The position numbers and the translations under genes were made by a program. From Pseudoalteromonas sp. A25 (GTDB lineage Bacteria > Pseudomonadota > Gammaproteobacteria > Enterobacterales > Alteromonadaceae), in assembly GCF_009176705.1 (NCBI RefSeq), contig NZ_AP021846.1, forward strand, positions 838,001 through 902,000: a stretch of DNA of 64,000 nt, read 5' to 3'. Below the pieces are notes generated by a model. That model was not told the DNA's origin. It did no database searches and saw only the letters and a program-made list of their open reading frames with translations. Of the stretch, positions 55,251-64,000 are shown piece by piece (the first letter of the stretch is position 1; the number at the start of each line of letters is the position of its first letter).

Positions 55251-56777
55251 TTAGTCGGGGTAACTATCTCTAATTGCGATAAACTGGCTTAAGTTGTTTA
55301 TAAATAAATCAACGAGTTTAGGGTCAAATTGTTTCCCTTTTTCGGATTCTATCAGTGCCAGTACTTTTTCTAAAGGCCAAGCAGGTTTGTAACATCTATC
55401 ACTACCCAGCGCATCAAATACATCAGCCAATGCTGTGATCCGCCCAACAATATCTATTTTCTCACCTTTTAGGCCTCTAGGGTACCCCGTACCATCCCAC
55501 TTTTCATGGTGTTGATGTGCTATTGTAGCCCCACATTGCAATATTTCGTTAGAAGAATGTTGTAAGATTTCGTAACCAGTTTGCGCATGAGTCATCATAA
55601 CTTCCCATTCGCTTTCAGTGAGCTTACCCGGCTTATTTAAAATGTTATCTGGAATACTGATTTTTCCAATATCATGTAACGGTGAAGCGAGCTTTATGAT
55701 TTCAGCTCGGTAAGTTGAAAGTCCATATAGTTGTGCCAATAACATGCTGTAATGCGCAACGCGTTTAACATGAGAGCCAGTTTCTTTTGACCGGCGTTCA
55801 ACCGCTTCCCCCAAAATATACGATAGTTCCTTTTGAGACTCTTTGACTGTTTCTCGTAATTTAATATTGTCATAAGCAAGTGCAATATTGTTTGCAAAAA
55901 ACTCAAGTAACTGTCGGTCAGTACTTTTCATCTTTGAGTCTTTACCAACATAGAGCATTGTTTCTCCCTCACCAGCAGAAGGGAAATAGCCTACATACTC
56001 TGTTTCCGTTGAGCGTGAAGCTCTTAAGTTATGAGATTCAATAAATAGTGTTTTTACATGTTCGGGTATAGAGGATGACTTGGGCTCTACACCTAGGCCT
56101 GATGCTGCCAGTAATCTAAATTTCGCACCCGATTCGTTAGCATTATTAATTGCAGCGGCACAATAAATGTCGTTATCGCTTAGCCCCATCACATTTGAGA
56201 CGTGTTCTAATATAGTAGAGGCAAATTCGCGGACACTATTGCATTGCAAAAATGAAGATGAAGCATTAATGATTTGCTCTAAGCCTCTTTTGTGTCGCTC
56301 AATAGTTTGAATATCTCGGTGGGCTCGCAAAGCAGAGTAGAGCAATGTTTTTAGCTTTACGGCGGTTAGTTCGGTTTTATTTTTATAATCATTGATATCA
56401 TAATCTCTGATCACTGACTCTTCGGGCGCTTCTCCTGGTTGGCCCGTTCTTAAGATCAAACGAACATCATGATTTTCTAGGTCATTGCGGATGTATTTGA
56501 TCAGGTCAAGGCCGGCATGATTTGTTTCCATAACAACATCAACTAAACCGACAGAAATTAACGCTTCCTTTTCAAGAATCTCTTTTGCTTGTCTGGCGGA
56601 GTAGGCATGATGAAAACGCAGTGGCTTCTTCTCAAATTCAAAGCCAGACAACACTAACTTGGTGACTTGATGGATATCTTCTTCATCATCAACGATTAGA
56701 ATATCCCAATACTCAGAATTGAGTTCAGGGTTATTTGGTTCTTCTATTGATTCATCAGAGAAAAGAAAACTGCTCAC
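55251..56777 (-). CDS. Response regulator with DUF3369 and HD-GYP domains
   Basis: A 508-residue cytoplasmic protein. The receiver domain spans about 24-145 (DD at 30-31, phosphoacceptor D80 in GLVDVVME, RTGQPGEAPE, K132). A DUF3369 GAF-like region (about 160-305) and an HD-GYP domain (about 318-500) follow. The latter has HDIGK at 368-372, HQHHEKWDGTGYPRG at 421-435 and the usual KPAWPLEKV. HD-GYP proteins degrade cyclic di-GMP, so this one probably lowers c-di-GMP on phosphorylation and so affects the biofilm/motility switch. The metal-binding residues seem complete. The cognate kinase is not encoded beside it. Confidence 0.93.
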   Translation of the reverse strand: MSSFLFSDESIEEPNNPELNSEYWDILIVDDEEDIHQVTKLVLSGFEFEKKPLRFHHAYSARQAKEILEKEALISVGLVDVVMETNHAGLDLIKYIRNDLENHDVRLILRTGQPGEAPEESVIRDYDINDYKNKTELTAVKLKTLLYSALRAHRDIQTIERHKRGLEQIINASSSFLQCNSVREFASTILEHVSNVMGLSDNDIYCAAAINNANESGAKFRLLAASGLGVEPKSSSIPEHVKTLFIESHNLRASRSTETEYVGYFPSAGEGETMLYVGKDSKMKSTDRQLLEFFANNIALAYDNIKLRETVKESQKELSYILGEAVERRSKETGSHVKRVAHYSMLLAQLYGLSTYRAEIIKLASPLHDIGKISIPDNILNKPGKLTESEWEVMMTHAQTGYEILQHSSNEILQCGATIAHQHHEKWDGTGYPRGLKGEKIDIVGRITALADVFDALGSDRCYKPAWPLEKVLALIESEKGKQFDPKLVDLFINNLSQFIAIRDSYPD

Positions 56778-56840
56778 TCGCTGCCCCTTTAATGACGGTT
56801 AACTTTGTCAGTATAGTCATTAATGCGAAGGGCTGCTTAA

Positions 56841-57236
56841 TCATGAAGTTGGCTTTTTCTCAATATTTTGCAATTCTATTTCTATGGCATCGCAAGAGAT
56901 ATGGATTTCATATAAAGAGATAATTAACGATAGGGTTAAACAGCACAAACTGGCGCCAAATAAAATAACCCCAGTTAACGCAAGTTCAATGAATAGGGCA
57001 AACATAGATAGCGTACAGAGCAAAAATGCAACGACGCCCCAGACCTGCATAAACCGTATTAATTTTATACGCTTTCTAAGGTTATGAATTTGTGCTCGAA
57101 CGAGCGGGCGAATGCTTTCTCCTTCTCGTGCATTTAGCTCACGAATAAGTTGAGCTAAAACCAAGAACCGATTGGTATAGGCCAATAAAAGTAAAGAAAT
57201 AGCGGGAAATAAAAGCCCGGGAGTGGTCAGTGTCAT
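56841..57236 (-). CDS. DUF2721 family membrane protein
   Basis: A 131-residue protein with an N-terminal hydrophobic segment (GLLFPAISLLLLAYTNRFLV), a basic middle stretch (VRAQIHNLRKRIKLIRFMQV) and two adjacent C-terminal membrane helices (about 66-105). The pattern is that of DUF2721, whose function is unknown. It reads away from the DUF2007 gene at 57272, so the 35-bp spacer holds both starts. Confidence 0.8.
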   Translation of the reverse strand: MTLTTPGLLFPAISLLLLAYTNRFLVLAQLIRELNAREGESIRPLVRAQIHNLRKRIKLIRFMQVWGVVAFLLCTLSMFALFIELALTGVILFGASLCCLTLSLIISLYEIHISCDAIEIELQNIEKKPTS

Positions 57237-57271
57237 TATTGCCTCTCAAATAATCGCGGAACAAACTTATT

Positions 57272-57604
57272 ATGACAGATAATAGCTTTAAGTGGCGATG
57301 TGTATTTACCACAGAAAACTTGCTAGAAGCACATATTGTGCAAGGCTTGTTATCACAGGCACATATCGAAACTCGCATTAGTGGTGAGCCGTTAGCTGGC
57401 GGAATTGGTGAGATCCCAGCAGAGCAAGCTAGATTGAGTTTACTTGTTTACGAGATAAAAGAGCGCGCAGCACAAAAAATATTGGTAGACTACGCGAAAA
57501 AGCAACCTAGCTCAGACTGGCGTTGTAACAATTGTACAGAAATTAATGGACCAGCTTTTCAATATTGCTGGCAATGTGGAAAACATAATGACAAAAGCGA
57601 ATAA
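57272..57604 (+). CDS. DUF2007-type protein with C-terminal zinc ribbon
   Basis: A 110-residue protein. The first part (about 8-68, RCVFTTENLLEAHIVQGLLS, then GGIGEIPAEQARLSLLVYE) is a DUF2007 putative signal-transducing domain. The last 30 residues form a zinc ribbon or RanBP2-like finger, WRCNNCTEINGPAFQYCWQC, with four Cys in C-x2-C-x10-C-x2-C spacing. The role is unknown; the finger suggests protein or RNA contact. It overlaps the DUF416 gene by 17 bp. Confidence 0.8.
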   Translation: MTDNSFKWRCVFTTENLLEAHIVQGLLSQAHIETRISGEPLAGGIGEIPAEQARLSLLVYEIKERAAQKILVDYAKKQPSSDWRCNNCTEINGPAFQYCWQCGKHNDKSE

Positions 57605-58178
57605 CTTTCAGAGGATTAGAGAGCTTAATTATTTACAACAAGCTGTTCTGGCCGCTGCAATTCTTGAAAGAATGTTGCCCAATTACGGATTGTTTAGTGA
57701 AGCAACGCAGTTTGGCGATGAATCTGTGCTTCGTAATGCATTAAATGTATGTTGGGAAAAAATCCTGCTCCCAAAAAGTAAAATTAGCTTTGAGAAACAA
57801 ATTGAAAAAGTTGAGCCAAACGTACCAGAGTTAGCGCAATTTGATATGTTTGGTACATACCCTGCTATTGATGCTGCGACAGCATTATTGGGGCTGATGA
57901 ACGGCTTAATGACAAAAGATGAGCAGGAATTTGTCAGCATTGCAAAAATATCTCAAGCAACAGTTGCACGTTATGTTGAGTTTTTACTAGAGAATGAAGA
58001 AATAGAACCTGATAATAAGTCAGTTCGTGAGCATCCTCTGATGCAGTATGAAATTGAAGTTCTATCAGAACTTATCGACTTTGTGCAAAACATGGGTCGT
58101 ATTGAAGCTGATAACGTAAAAGCATTGAAGCAACAAGCTTTGGCTGATGGCCAAACGAATATAGGCTTAGCTATTTAA
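57588..58178 (+). CDS. DUF416 (YjaG) family protein
   Basis: A 196-residue soluble helical protein with the DUF416 pattern: LNYLQQAVLAAAILERMLPN, FDMFGTYPAIDAATALLGLM, and REHPLMQYEIEVLSELID. The function is unknown. ATG 57588 is chosen (MTKANNFQRI); a longer frame from 57546 would lie fully inside the DUF2007 gene. The 17-bp overlap with that gene suggests one operon. An 8-bp hairpin (58190-58197 with 58207-58214) follows and may separate it from tsaD. Confidence 0.88.
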   Translation: MTKANNFQRIRELNYLQQAVLAAAILERMLPNYGLFSEATQFGDESVLRNALNVCWEKILLPKSKISFEKQIEKVEPNVPELAQFDMFGTYPAIDAATALLGLMNGLMTKDEQEFVSIAKISQATVARYVEFLLENEEIEPDNKSVREHPLMQYEIEVLSELIDFVQNMGRIEADNVKALKQQALADGQTNIGLAI

Positions 58179-58189
58179 CTTGATAGTGG

Positions 58190-58214
58190 GGCTTTTACTT
58201 GCCCATTAAAAGCC
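58190..58214 (+). terminator. Hairpin between the DUF416 gene and tsaD
   Basis: GGCTTTTA (58190-58197) pairs with TAAAAGCC (58207-58214), 9-base loop. No T run follows, so it may be a weak terminator or attenuator. Confidence 0.4.
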
Positions 58215-58265
58215 TCTAAAGGTAAAATACCCGCCTTTTGAATCACCTATTTTGGGAGTGAGTGC

Positions 58266-59279
58266 GTGCGAATTTTAGGCATAGAATCATCGTGTGACGA
58301 AACCGGTATCGCTATTTATGACGATGAGCAAGGCCTGCTAGCTCATCAGCTATATAGTCAAGTTAAAGTGCATGCTGATTACGGTGGAGTTGTGCCAGAG
58401 TTAGCATCTCGTGACCATGTGCGCAAAACTATACCTTTAATTGAAGCTGCATTTGAGCAAGCAGGATGTGGTCCAGAGTCATTAGATGGTGTTGCTTATA
58501 CGGCAGGACCTGGGCTTGTTGGTGCTTTGCTGGTAGGAACATCAATTGGACGTTCATTGGCTTTTGGTTGGAATATTCCAGCTGTAGCAGTTCATCATAT
58601 GGAAGGGCATTTGCTAGCGCCGATGCTTGAAGAAGACCGTCCAGACTTTCCTTTTGTCGCGCTGCTCGTATCGGGTGGTCATACCATGATGGTTAAAGTA
58701 GAAGGAATAGGTCAGTATGAAGTATTGGGTGAATCTGTAGATGACGCTGCCGGAGAAGCGTTTGATAAAACAGCTAAATTGCTGGGTTTAGATTACCCAG
58801 GTGGTCCGTTACTTGCTAAAATGGCGCAACAAGGTGTTGCTGAACGCTTTGTTTTTCCAAGACCTATGACCGACAGACCGGGTTTAGATTTTAGCTTTAG
58901 TGGCTTAAAAACGGCAGCAGCAAATACCATACGCGCAGCGGGAGATGACCCGCAAACTAAAGCGGATATTGCACACGCGTTTCAAACTGCGGTTATTGAT
59001 ACTTTAGCAATTAAGTGTAAACGTGCGCTAAAACAAACCAAAATAAAACGTTTAGTAATTGCTGGCGGCGTGAGTGCTAATACTGAGTTGCGAGCCAAAT
59101 TGGAGCGGGTAATGCAAGGTATGCAGGGCAAAGTATATTATCCTCGCACTGAGTTTTGTACAGATAACGGTGCTATGATTGCTTTTGCGGGTATGCAGCG
59201 TTTAAAAGCGCAACAATACGCTCCTCTTGATATGAAGACGCAGCCACGCTGGCCACTGGATAGCCTAAAGCCAATCTAG
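58266..59279 (+). CDS. tsaD: tRNA N6-adenosine threonylcarbamoyltransferase
   Basis: TsaD transfers the threonylcarbamoyl group to A37 of ANN-decoding tRNAs, with TsaB and TsaE. The 337 residues carry [19 protein letters not shown], the metal-binding [12 protein letters not shown] (HxEGH), [31 protein letters not shown] and [13 protein letters not shown]. The GTG start at 58266 follows GGGAG by 7 bases. The gene is full length and essential in most bacteria. Its last 4 bases overlap plsY tail to tail. The usual neighbour rpsU is not upstream here. Confidence 0.97.
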   Translation: MRILGIESSCDETGIAIYDDEQGLLAHQLYSQVKVHADYGGVVPELASRDHVRKTIPLIEAAFEQAGCGPESLDGVAYTAGPGLVGALLVGTSIGRSLAFGWNIPAVAVHHMEGHLLAPMLEEDRPDFPFVALLVSGGHTMMVKVEGIGQYEVLGESVDDAAGEAFDKTAKLLGLDYPGGPLLAKMAQQGVAERFVFPRPMTDRPGLDFSFSGLKTAAANTIRAAGDDPQTKADIAHAFQTAVIDTLAIKCKRALKQTKIKRLVIAGGVSANTELRAKLERVMQGMQGKVYYPRTEFCTDNGAMIAFAGMQRLKAQQYAPLDMKTQPRWPLDSLKPI

Positions 59280-59863
59280 CGGTTTTTATTCCCTACCTTA
59301 GGCTCTTTACCTTTGAGGAGCCTTTTAATATTTTCTCGATGCCTGAAAATTATTAGCACAGTCAAAAAGCTCACTGGTAGCGTATAGATAGGTTTAATCC
59401 ACCAAGTATATAACGGTGCGAGACTCACCGCCGTAATTGCGGCAAGTGATGAATAGCGAGTAAGCCAAAGTACGAGCAACCAGGTGCTGATCAATAACCC
59501 TCCTAACGACAAACCAATAGGTAACAACGCCCCAAATGCTGTTGCAACCGCTTTACCGCCATTAAAATGGAAGAAAATAGGGTAGATGTGTCCTAAGCAT
59601 GCTGCTACGGCCACTGCACCTAGCCAGATTGGCTCAATTTGCAGAAAATATGCACCCCAAACAGGGATGGTGCCTTTGAGTATATCAAACACTAAAACCA
59701 ATATAGCGGGTAGTTTTCCACCTAAACGCAGTACATTAGTAGCTCCCGGGTTTTGAGAGCCAGAGAAGCGGGGATCGGGTAAAGCAAACACTCTACAGAC
59801 TAAAACTGCAGAGGAGATTGAGCCAACTAAGTATGCGCAGAGACAGATTAAACTAACTAACAC
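59276..59863 (-). CDS. plsY: Acyl-phosphate glycerol-3-phosphate acyltransferase
   Basis: PlsY makes lysophosphatidic acid from acyl-phosphate and glycerol 3-phosphate at the inner membrane. The 195 residues have about five membrane helices and the three family motifs: [39 protein letters not shown], and the later region near [17 protein letters not shown]. It is divergent from folB and convergent with tsaD; the plsY-folB divergent order is common in gammaproteobacteria. Confidence 0.95.
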   Translation of the reverse strand: MLVSLICLCAYLVGSISSAVLVCRVFALPDPRFSGSQNPGATNVLRLGGKLPAILVLVFDILKGTIPVWGAYFLQIEPIWLGAVAVAACLGHIYPIFFHFNGGKAVATAFGALLPIGLSLGGLLISTWLLVLWLTRYSSLAAITAVSLAPLYTWWIKPIYTLPVSFLTVLIIFRHRENIKRLLKGKEPKVGNKNR

Positions 59864-59978
59864 GTGTTTCCTTATTTTGTCTTGTGGCGTTTTCGGCTAT
59901 GATCGGCGCTTCAATGCCGACGGTCGGTTACTCAACCGCCTGTCAAGCGAGCTGTGTTAAGTAACTAGTGGAGTATCA

Positions 59979-60332
59979 ATGGATAAGGTTTATATATCAC
60001 AACTACACGTCGAAACTATAATAGGAGTTTACGACTTTGAAAAGGAAAGTAAACAAAGCTTATACTTTGACATTGATATGTTGACCGATATTTCGGCTGC
60101 AGCACAGACTGACGATATTAACCTAGCAGTTGATTATGCGAAAGTGAGTGAGCGTGTTATTGCGCACACCACAGCCAAACCTGTTGAGCTATTAGAAACA
60201 TTATTAGAACAGCTTGCAGCGTTGATACTTGGAGAGTTTAATGTTGAGCAAGTCACTATTAGAGTCAGTAAACCTGCTGCGGTTAGAGAGGCGCAAACAG
60301 TAGGTGTTGAGATCACCAGAGCGAAGCGTTAA
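59979..60332 (+). CDS. folB: Dihydroneopterin aldolase
   Basis: FolB cleaves dihydroneopterin in folate synthesis. The 117 residues contain ETIIGVYDFEKESKQSLYFD with the catalytic-region Glu, LAVDYAKVSERV, and KPAAVREAQTVGVEITR with the conserved Lys. GTGGAG lies 6 bases before the ATG. folK begins 2 bp after the stop, placing consecutive folate steps in one operon. Confidence 0.95.
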   Translation: MDKVYISQLHVETIIGVYDFEKESKQSLYFDIDMLTDISAAAQTDDINLAVDYAKVSERVIAHTTAKPVELLETLLEQLAALILGEFNVEQVTIRVSKPAAVREAQTVGVEITRAKR

Positions 60333-60334
60333 TT

Positions 60335-60823
60335 ATGGCAAAAATATTCATTAGCCTTGGCTCGAATGTTAATCGTGAACACAATTTGCGAGCCGGTTTT
60401 AACGCGCTTATCAAGTATTTCCCTAATTATCAGCATTCAAATATCTACGAAAGTGAAGCTGTCGGGTTTGACGGTAACAATTTTTATAACTCAGTGCTAG
60501 GTGCAACAACAGACCTGTCATTGTCAGAAGTATGTCGTTTGTTAAAGCAAATAGAGCTTGAAAATGGTCGAACTCGTAACGATAAAAAATTTAGCCCACG
60601 GACGTTAGATTTAGATTTATTATTTTATGACGATGTTATCTGTGAACAACCCGCTCAGTTACCACGTGATGAAATTACGAAAAATGCCTTTGTACTATTA
60701 CCTTTGTACGAGATTGCACCTGATCATATTCATCCTGTGTGTAATCGAAGCATATCGAGTATTTGGAGCGCTTATAATAATCCGCAACAAAAACTATGGA
60801 AAGTGGAGTTCTTTTTATCATGA
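60335..60823 (+). CDS. folK: 2-amino-4-hydroxy-6-hydroxymethyldihydropteridine pyrophosphokinase
   Basis: FolK transfers pyrophosphate from ATP to the pterin for folate synthesis. The 162 residues show [57 protein letters not shown] with the two catalytic Asp, and [16 protein letters not shown]. The stop overlaps the uppP start (ATGA at 60820). There is no clear ribosome site of its own, so coupling with folB is likely. Confidence 0.96.
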   Translation: MAKIFISLGSNVNREHNLRAGFNALIKYFPNYQHSNIYESEAVGFDGNNFYNSVLGATTDLSLSEVCRLLKQIELENGRTRNDKKFSPRTLDLDLLFYDDVICEQPAQLPRDEITKNAFVLLPLYEIAPDHIHPVCNRSISSIWSAYNNPQQKLWKVEFFLS

Positions 60824-61623
60824 GTATTATTGAAATCATTGTTTTAGCCTTGGTACAAGGGTTAACTGAGTTTTTGCCTATTTCTAGCTCTGCACATTTA
60901 ATTTTACCGTCTCAAATACTAGGGTGGGTTGATCAAGGCACGGCATTTGATGTGGCAGTGCATGTTGGTACTTTACTTGCGGTTGTTATCTATTTTCGTA
61001 AAGAAGTGGGTGATATTTTGGGAGCGTGGTTTAAGTCTTTTGGCCAACAAGGCAAAACCGATGACAGCCAACTTGGCTGGTGGATAATTATCGCGACGTT
61101 GCCATCGTTGGTGATAGGTTATTTGGTCAAAGATTATGTTGAAGTCTATTCCCGAAATGCTTGGATCATAGCAACAACAACGGTGGTATTTGGTGTATTG
61201 CTTTGGTATGCAGACGCGAAGGCCAAGCAAATGAAAACAATATACCAAATCAACTGGCTAAGTGCTTTGTTGATTGGTTTATCTCAAGTTGTAGCGATGG
61301 TTTTTCCGGGTACATCTCGTTCTGGGATCACGATGACAGTTGGCTTGTTGTTGGGGTTGAACAAACAAAGTGCTGCACGCTTTTCGTTTTTGATGTCGAT
61401 CCCGGTCATTGCAGCGGCAGGTTCTTACTACATTTATAAATTATCTAGCAGTGACGAAGTGATAAATTGGAATGCAATTTTGTTGGGTGCCGTTTTGTCT
61501 TTTTTGGCAGCCTATGTGTGTATTCACTTTTTCTTAAAAGTTATTGAGAGAATGGGAATGTTCCCATTTGTCGTATACCGATTATTACTCGGCGCTGGAT
61601 TGTTCGCTTTTTTACTTTGGTAG
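60820..61623 (+). CDS. uppP: Undecaprenyl-diphosphatase
   Basis: UppP (BacA) recycles undecaprenyl diphosphate to the monophosphate for cell-wall synthesis and gives some bacitracin tolerance. The 267 residues start [20 protein letters not shown] and continue [12 protein letters not shown], the first active-site motif with its Glu and Ser. The second motif is [20 protein letters not shown]. About eight membrane helices. ATG 60820 overlaps the folK stop; a start at 60796 would lie further inside folK. Confidence 0.96.
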   Translation: MSIIEIIVLALVQGLTEFLPISSSAHLILPSQILGWVDQGTAFDVAVHVGTLLAVVIYFRKEVGDILGAWFKSFGQQGKTDDSQLGWWIIIATLPSLVIGYLVKDYVEVYSRNAWIIATTTVVFGVLLWYADAKAKQMKTIYQINWLSALLIGLSQVVAMVFPGTSRSGITMTVGLLLGLNKQSAARFSFLMSIPVIAAAGSYYIYKLSSSDEVINWNAILLGAVLSFLAAYVCIHFFLKVIERMGMFPFVVYRLLLGAGLFAFLLW

Positions 61624-61633
61624 TTGTTCATAC

Positions 61634-61665
61634 AGGGCACCAGTAGCCACTCGGTGCTCTGTTTT
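61634..61665 (+). terminator. Terminator of folB-folK-uppP
   Basis: An 8-bp stem (61634-61641 with 61653-61660, one G-T pair, 11-base loop) is followed by GTTTT. Confidence 0.6.
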
Positions 61666-61854
61666 CCGCACATGGTTTCATTCAAGCTCAGGCTGTGTTG
61701 CTCAATTTAATGGCTTGCCTCTCGTCTTACCGCTTTTATCTCAATATGTTACCTATGATGACATTTGTCATTGCTGCTTATGACATTTCACACAGGGAAT
61801 GTGTAAATGCTTTTCGTATGATTGTTATTAATCCAACAAGAGAGGTGAGCAATT

Positions 61855-62280
61855 ATGAAAGCGTTAGGTAATGTAACAAAGTTATTGATCTGTGTGGCAA
61901 TATTGAATGTCGGTCATGTGGCAGCAAAAGATCTTACCGTCACAGTTTCAGGAATAAATGAGATAAAAGGAGCAGTCAATGTTGCTGTGTATAACTCAGC
62001 ACAAAGCTTGAAAAGGTACCAAGCTTGGCGCACTATGACCATCCCAGCAACTGCTCGCAGTGTCTCTGTTGTTTTGCCGGATGTTCCCGACGGAGAGTAT
62101 GGTTTTATGGTTTATCATGATGTTGATAGTAATGGTAAGTTGGGAAGAAATTTCATTGGTATCCCAAATGAGCCTTATGGTTTTAGTAATGATCCGCGCC
62201 TTATGGGGCCTCCTAACTTTGAGCAGTTGGCGATAAAAGTGACGCAGAATCGCACTAATGTGGCACTGACCTTGCGCTAA
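61855..62280 (+). CDS. DUF2141 family exported protein
   Basis: A 141-residue protein with a signal peptide (about 1-24, ending HVAAK). The mature domain is DUF2141: DLTVTVSGINEIKGAVNVAV, then LPDVPDGEYGFMVYHDVDSN, GKLGRNFIGIPNEPYGFSND and a last strand. It looks like a small beta-sandwich with a Ca2+-type HDVDSNGK loop. The function is unknown; a periplasmic or secreted site is inferred. AGAGGTGAG precedes the ATG. It is flanked by terminators on both sides, so it is a single-gene unit. Confidence 0.88.
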   Translation: MKALGNVTKLLICVAILNVGHVAAKDLTVTVSGINEIKGAVNVAVYNSAQSLKRYQAWRTMTIPATARSVSVVLPDVPDGEYGFMVYHDVDSNGKLGRNFIGIPNEPYGFSNDPRLMGPPNFEQLAIKVTQNRTNVALTLR

Positions 62281-62303
62281 AGAAGGCTTTTTATTGGTTA
62301 GTG

Positions 62304-62338
62304 AAAAGTATGCTTGTGGTCTTACAAACATACTTTTT
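62304..62338. terminator. Bidirectional terminator between the DUF2141 gene and cca
   Basis: A 14-bp stem with one mismatch (62304-62317 with 62324-62337, loop GGTCTT), A run on the left and T run on the right. Confidence 0.85.
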
Positions 62339-62345
62339 ACCGACA

Positions 62346-63449
62346 CTAAAGCTGCGCCTGTATTGCTTGTTGACGAGCCTGACCTAGCTGTTCTTTAATT
62401 TGCGCCCCTTTGTAGCCTTGCGCGATAATGCTTTGTACATCAACAGCGATGGCATTTTGTGCCGCTTTTTTGAGCGTGTTAACCGCTTCTAAATCATTTG
62501 GTTTGTCTGCTTGTATGGCGTCACAAAATATCTCAAAACGCTCTGGCCTGCGCCAAATATCAAGGGCATTAAACAGTTTTAAGATGACAGTGGCACTGAG
62601 TGGTTGAGCGTCAAATAGAGCGCGATATTGGCAAAAATCTCTAGCGCACAATGCGTATTTATTGGGAACTTTTAGCGTTTGCTCGATGTTGTGTAAGTCT
62701 TCCAATTGGCACGGTGCTAACCATAAACAAAACTGGATCAGTTTAAAGTTATAGTTATCTTTAGACAGCTGACTAACTTTGTCATTAAGTGAGGTACTTA
62801 GTGAGCCATGCCACTTTTTAAACATAGGAAATACCCGTTCTAGTGCCCCGATACTTTTTAATACATCACTAAATGTGGCGATACAGCCATCCGCCAAGCT
62901 TTTTTCAACTTCCATCCAAATGCGTTCTTTGGTTAAGGTAAATAGTTCTCCTTTTTGTACCATTTCGCTCATTAACTTTAGCGTTTCAGGTGCAATAGTA
63001 AAACCGAGGTAATGGTAACGAGCTGCAAAACGAGCAACACGTAATATCCGCAGAGGATCTTCGCTAAAAGCTGGGCTAACATGACGAAGTAGTCTGTTTT
63101 TTATGTCTTGTTGGCCATTGAATGGGTCAATGAGCTCACCTTGTTCGTTTTTGGCGATGGCGTTAATTGTAAGGTCTCGACGATATAAATCTTGCTCTAA
63201 AGAAATATCCGGTGAAAAGTCACAAATAAAACCGCCATAACCTTGGCCTTGTTTGCGCTCTGTTCTGGCGAGTGCATACTCAGCTTTGCTTGTTGGGTGC
63301 AAAAATACCGGAAAATCTTTGCCAACTTGCGTGTAGCCCAGTGAAAGCATTTGTTCAATGGTGGCACCTACGACCACATAGTCTTTGTCAATAACAGGGC
63401 GATTTAGCAGTTCATCTCTGACTGCGCCGCCAACTAAGTACACTTGCAT
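62346..63449 (-). CDS. cca: CCA-adding tRNA nucleotidyltransferase, HD domain lost
   Basis: Cca adds or repairs the 3' CCA of tRNAs without a template. The 367 residues contain the class II core: YLVGGAVRDELLNRPVIDKD with the GGxVRD motif and metal Asp, RRDLTINAIAKN, SPAFSEDPLRILRVARFAAR and the ERIWMEVEKSL recognition helix. The E. coli protein has about 412 residues with a C-terminal HD phosphohydrolase. Here the matching stretch (about 215-275) is shortened and has no HDxGK motif, so phosphatase/phosphodiesterase activity should be absent. CCA is already encoded in all six tRNAs of this window, which suits a repair role. Confidence 0.93.
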   Translation of the reverse strand: MQVYLVGGAVRDELLNRPVIDKDYVVVGATIEQMLSLGYTQVGKDFPVFLHPTSKAEYALARTERKQGQGYGGFICDFSPDISLEQDLYRRDLTINAIAKNEQGELIDPFNGQQDIKNRLLRHVSPAFSEDPLRILRVARFAARYHYLGFTIAPETLKLMSEMVQKGELFTLTKERIWMEVEKSLADGCIATFSDVLKSIGALERVFPMFKKWHGSLSTSLNDKVSQLSKDNYNFKLIQFCLWLAPCQLEDLHNIEQTLKVPNKYALCARDFCQYRALFDAQPLSATVILKLFNALDIWRRPERFEIFCDAIQADKPNDLEAVNTLKKAAQNAIAVDVQSIIAQGYKGAQIKEQLGQARQQAIQAQL

Positions 63450-63552
63450 AACATCCTCAACAAAACAATTTACGCAAAATTAGAAACAAGGTTTTAACTT
63501 ATCGAGTTTTTTTGCCATTATAGGCACCATCATAACAATAAAGAGACGTATC

Positions 63553-64000
63553 GTGTATTTACGCTATTTTGGACTGAGCGAAAAACCGTTTTCTATTGCT
63601 CCCAACCCTGAGTATTTATTTTTAAGTGACAGACATAAAGAGGCTTTAGCCCATTTAACTTATGGACTTGGTGATGCTGGCGGCTTTGTATTGTTAACAG
63701 GAGAAGTGGGGACTGGGAAAACGACTGTGACTCGCAGTATGTTAGCTCAGTTGCCAGAGTCTACGCAGGTTGCGTTTATTTTGAACCCTGCATTGTCTGA
63801 GGTTGAATTACTTGCGAGCATTTGTGATGAATTAAAAATTGCTTATCCGAGTGAGCAGGCCAGTTTGAAAGTGTTAACAGATTTGATAAAAGCACGTTTG
63901 CTCGAGAACCATGCGGCGGGTGGGCATACCATGTTGATCATTGATGAGGCTCAGCACTTGGCGGCAGAAGTCCTCGAGCAACTTCGCCTTTTAACTAATT
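63553..64000 (+). CDS. ExeA/GspA-like AAA ATPase, 3' truncated by the window
   Basis: A GTG at 63553 opens a frame that runs past the window end; about 149 residues are visible. They read YLRYFGLSEKPFSIAPNPEY at the start, then the Walker A motif LLTGEVGTGKTTVTRSML and the Walker B motif MLIIDEAQHL. This is the AAA ATPase type of ExeA, MshM and related secretion or pilus assembly factors, which act at the inner membrane and often carry a peptidoglycan-binding C-terminus. The visible part cannot separate these. It is divergent from cca. Confidence 0.85.
   Translation, partial: MYLRYFGLSEKPFSIAPNPEYLFLSDRHKEALAHLTYGLGDAGGFVLLTGEVGTGKTTVTRSMLAQLPESTQVAFILNPALSEVELLASICDELKIAYPSEQASLKVLTDLIKARLLENHAAGGHTMLIIDEAQHLAAEVLEQLRLLTN

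Overview
The window looks like a chromosomal segment of a marine gammaproteobacterium of the Alteromonadales, most likely Pseudoalteromonas or a close relative. The base composition is moderately AT-rich. The gene orders alaS-lysC-csrA, oadGAB, ydbH-ynbE-ydbL, ubiC-ubiA, folB-folK-uppP and tadA/mltF/purL are those of this part of the Gammaproteobacteria. The genus is an inference from content and order; no database was searched. Almost everything is core chromosome. There is no integrase, transposase, CRISPR array or replication origin.

Layout. 1-8.2 kb: the 3' part of alaS, lysC, csrA, a YcxB-like membrane protein and the Na+-pumping oxaloacetate decarboxylase operon oadGAB, which has two identical PdhR-type palindromes upstream. 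8.2-11 kb: a large hybrid histidine kinase read leftwards, with a 20-bp perfect palindrome in its leader. 11.2-12.1 kb: a tRNA operon with three tRNA-Phe/tRNA-Thr pairs. Two decayed tandem tRNA-Phe copies lie between its promoter and the first intact tRNA. 12.4-13.8 kb: hpf (ribosome hibernation) and glsA.

14.2-26.7 kb is the most unusual part. It holds a PRMT-like methyltransferase with a double-E motif, a formyltransferase-fold protein that seems to have lost its catalytic residues, a phage-tail-collar protein, a 26-residue leader ORF and a 3191-residue secreted multi-Ig/cadherin protein with a GlyGly-CTERM-like tail. The first three genes are tightly spaced. The leader overlaps the giant gene by ATGA. 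I propose this as one surface-protein system; that is an inference.

26.8-40.6 kb: gsk, tadA, mltF and purL, a cupin gene behind an 8-bp tandem repeat array, a VOC-family/LysR divergent pair, and ydbH-ynbE-ydbL for envelope lipid transport. 40.6-48.6 kb: a lipopolysaccharide inner-core locus (waaA, wzi-like, gmhA, hldE, kdkA, a GT9 transferase, gmhB). 48.7-54.2 kb: kbl-tdh threonine catabolism, glpE-glpG, an orphan secreted FliL-like protein and ubiCA. 54.2-64 kb: a LysR regulator, an HD-GYP response regulator, small conserved genes, tsaD, plsY, folB-folK-uppP, a DUF2141 protein, an HD-less CCA-adding enzyme, and the start of an ExeA-like ATPase cut by the window end.

Five short genes or ORFs lie below the usual length limits for gene finding: ynbE (59 aa), csrA (63 aa), the 26-aa leader, a 52-aa basic ORF opposite the tadA 3' end, and a doubtful 25-aa ORF before tadA. 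Rho-independent terminators are clear and many serve convergent gene pairs.
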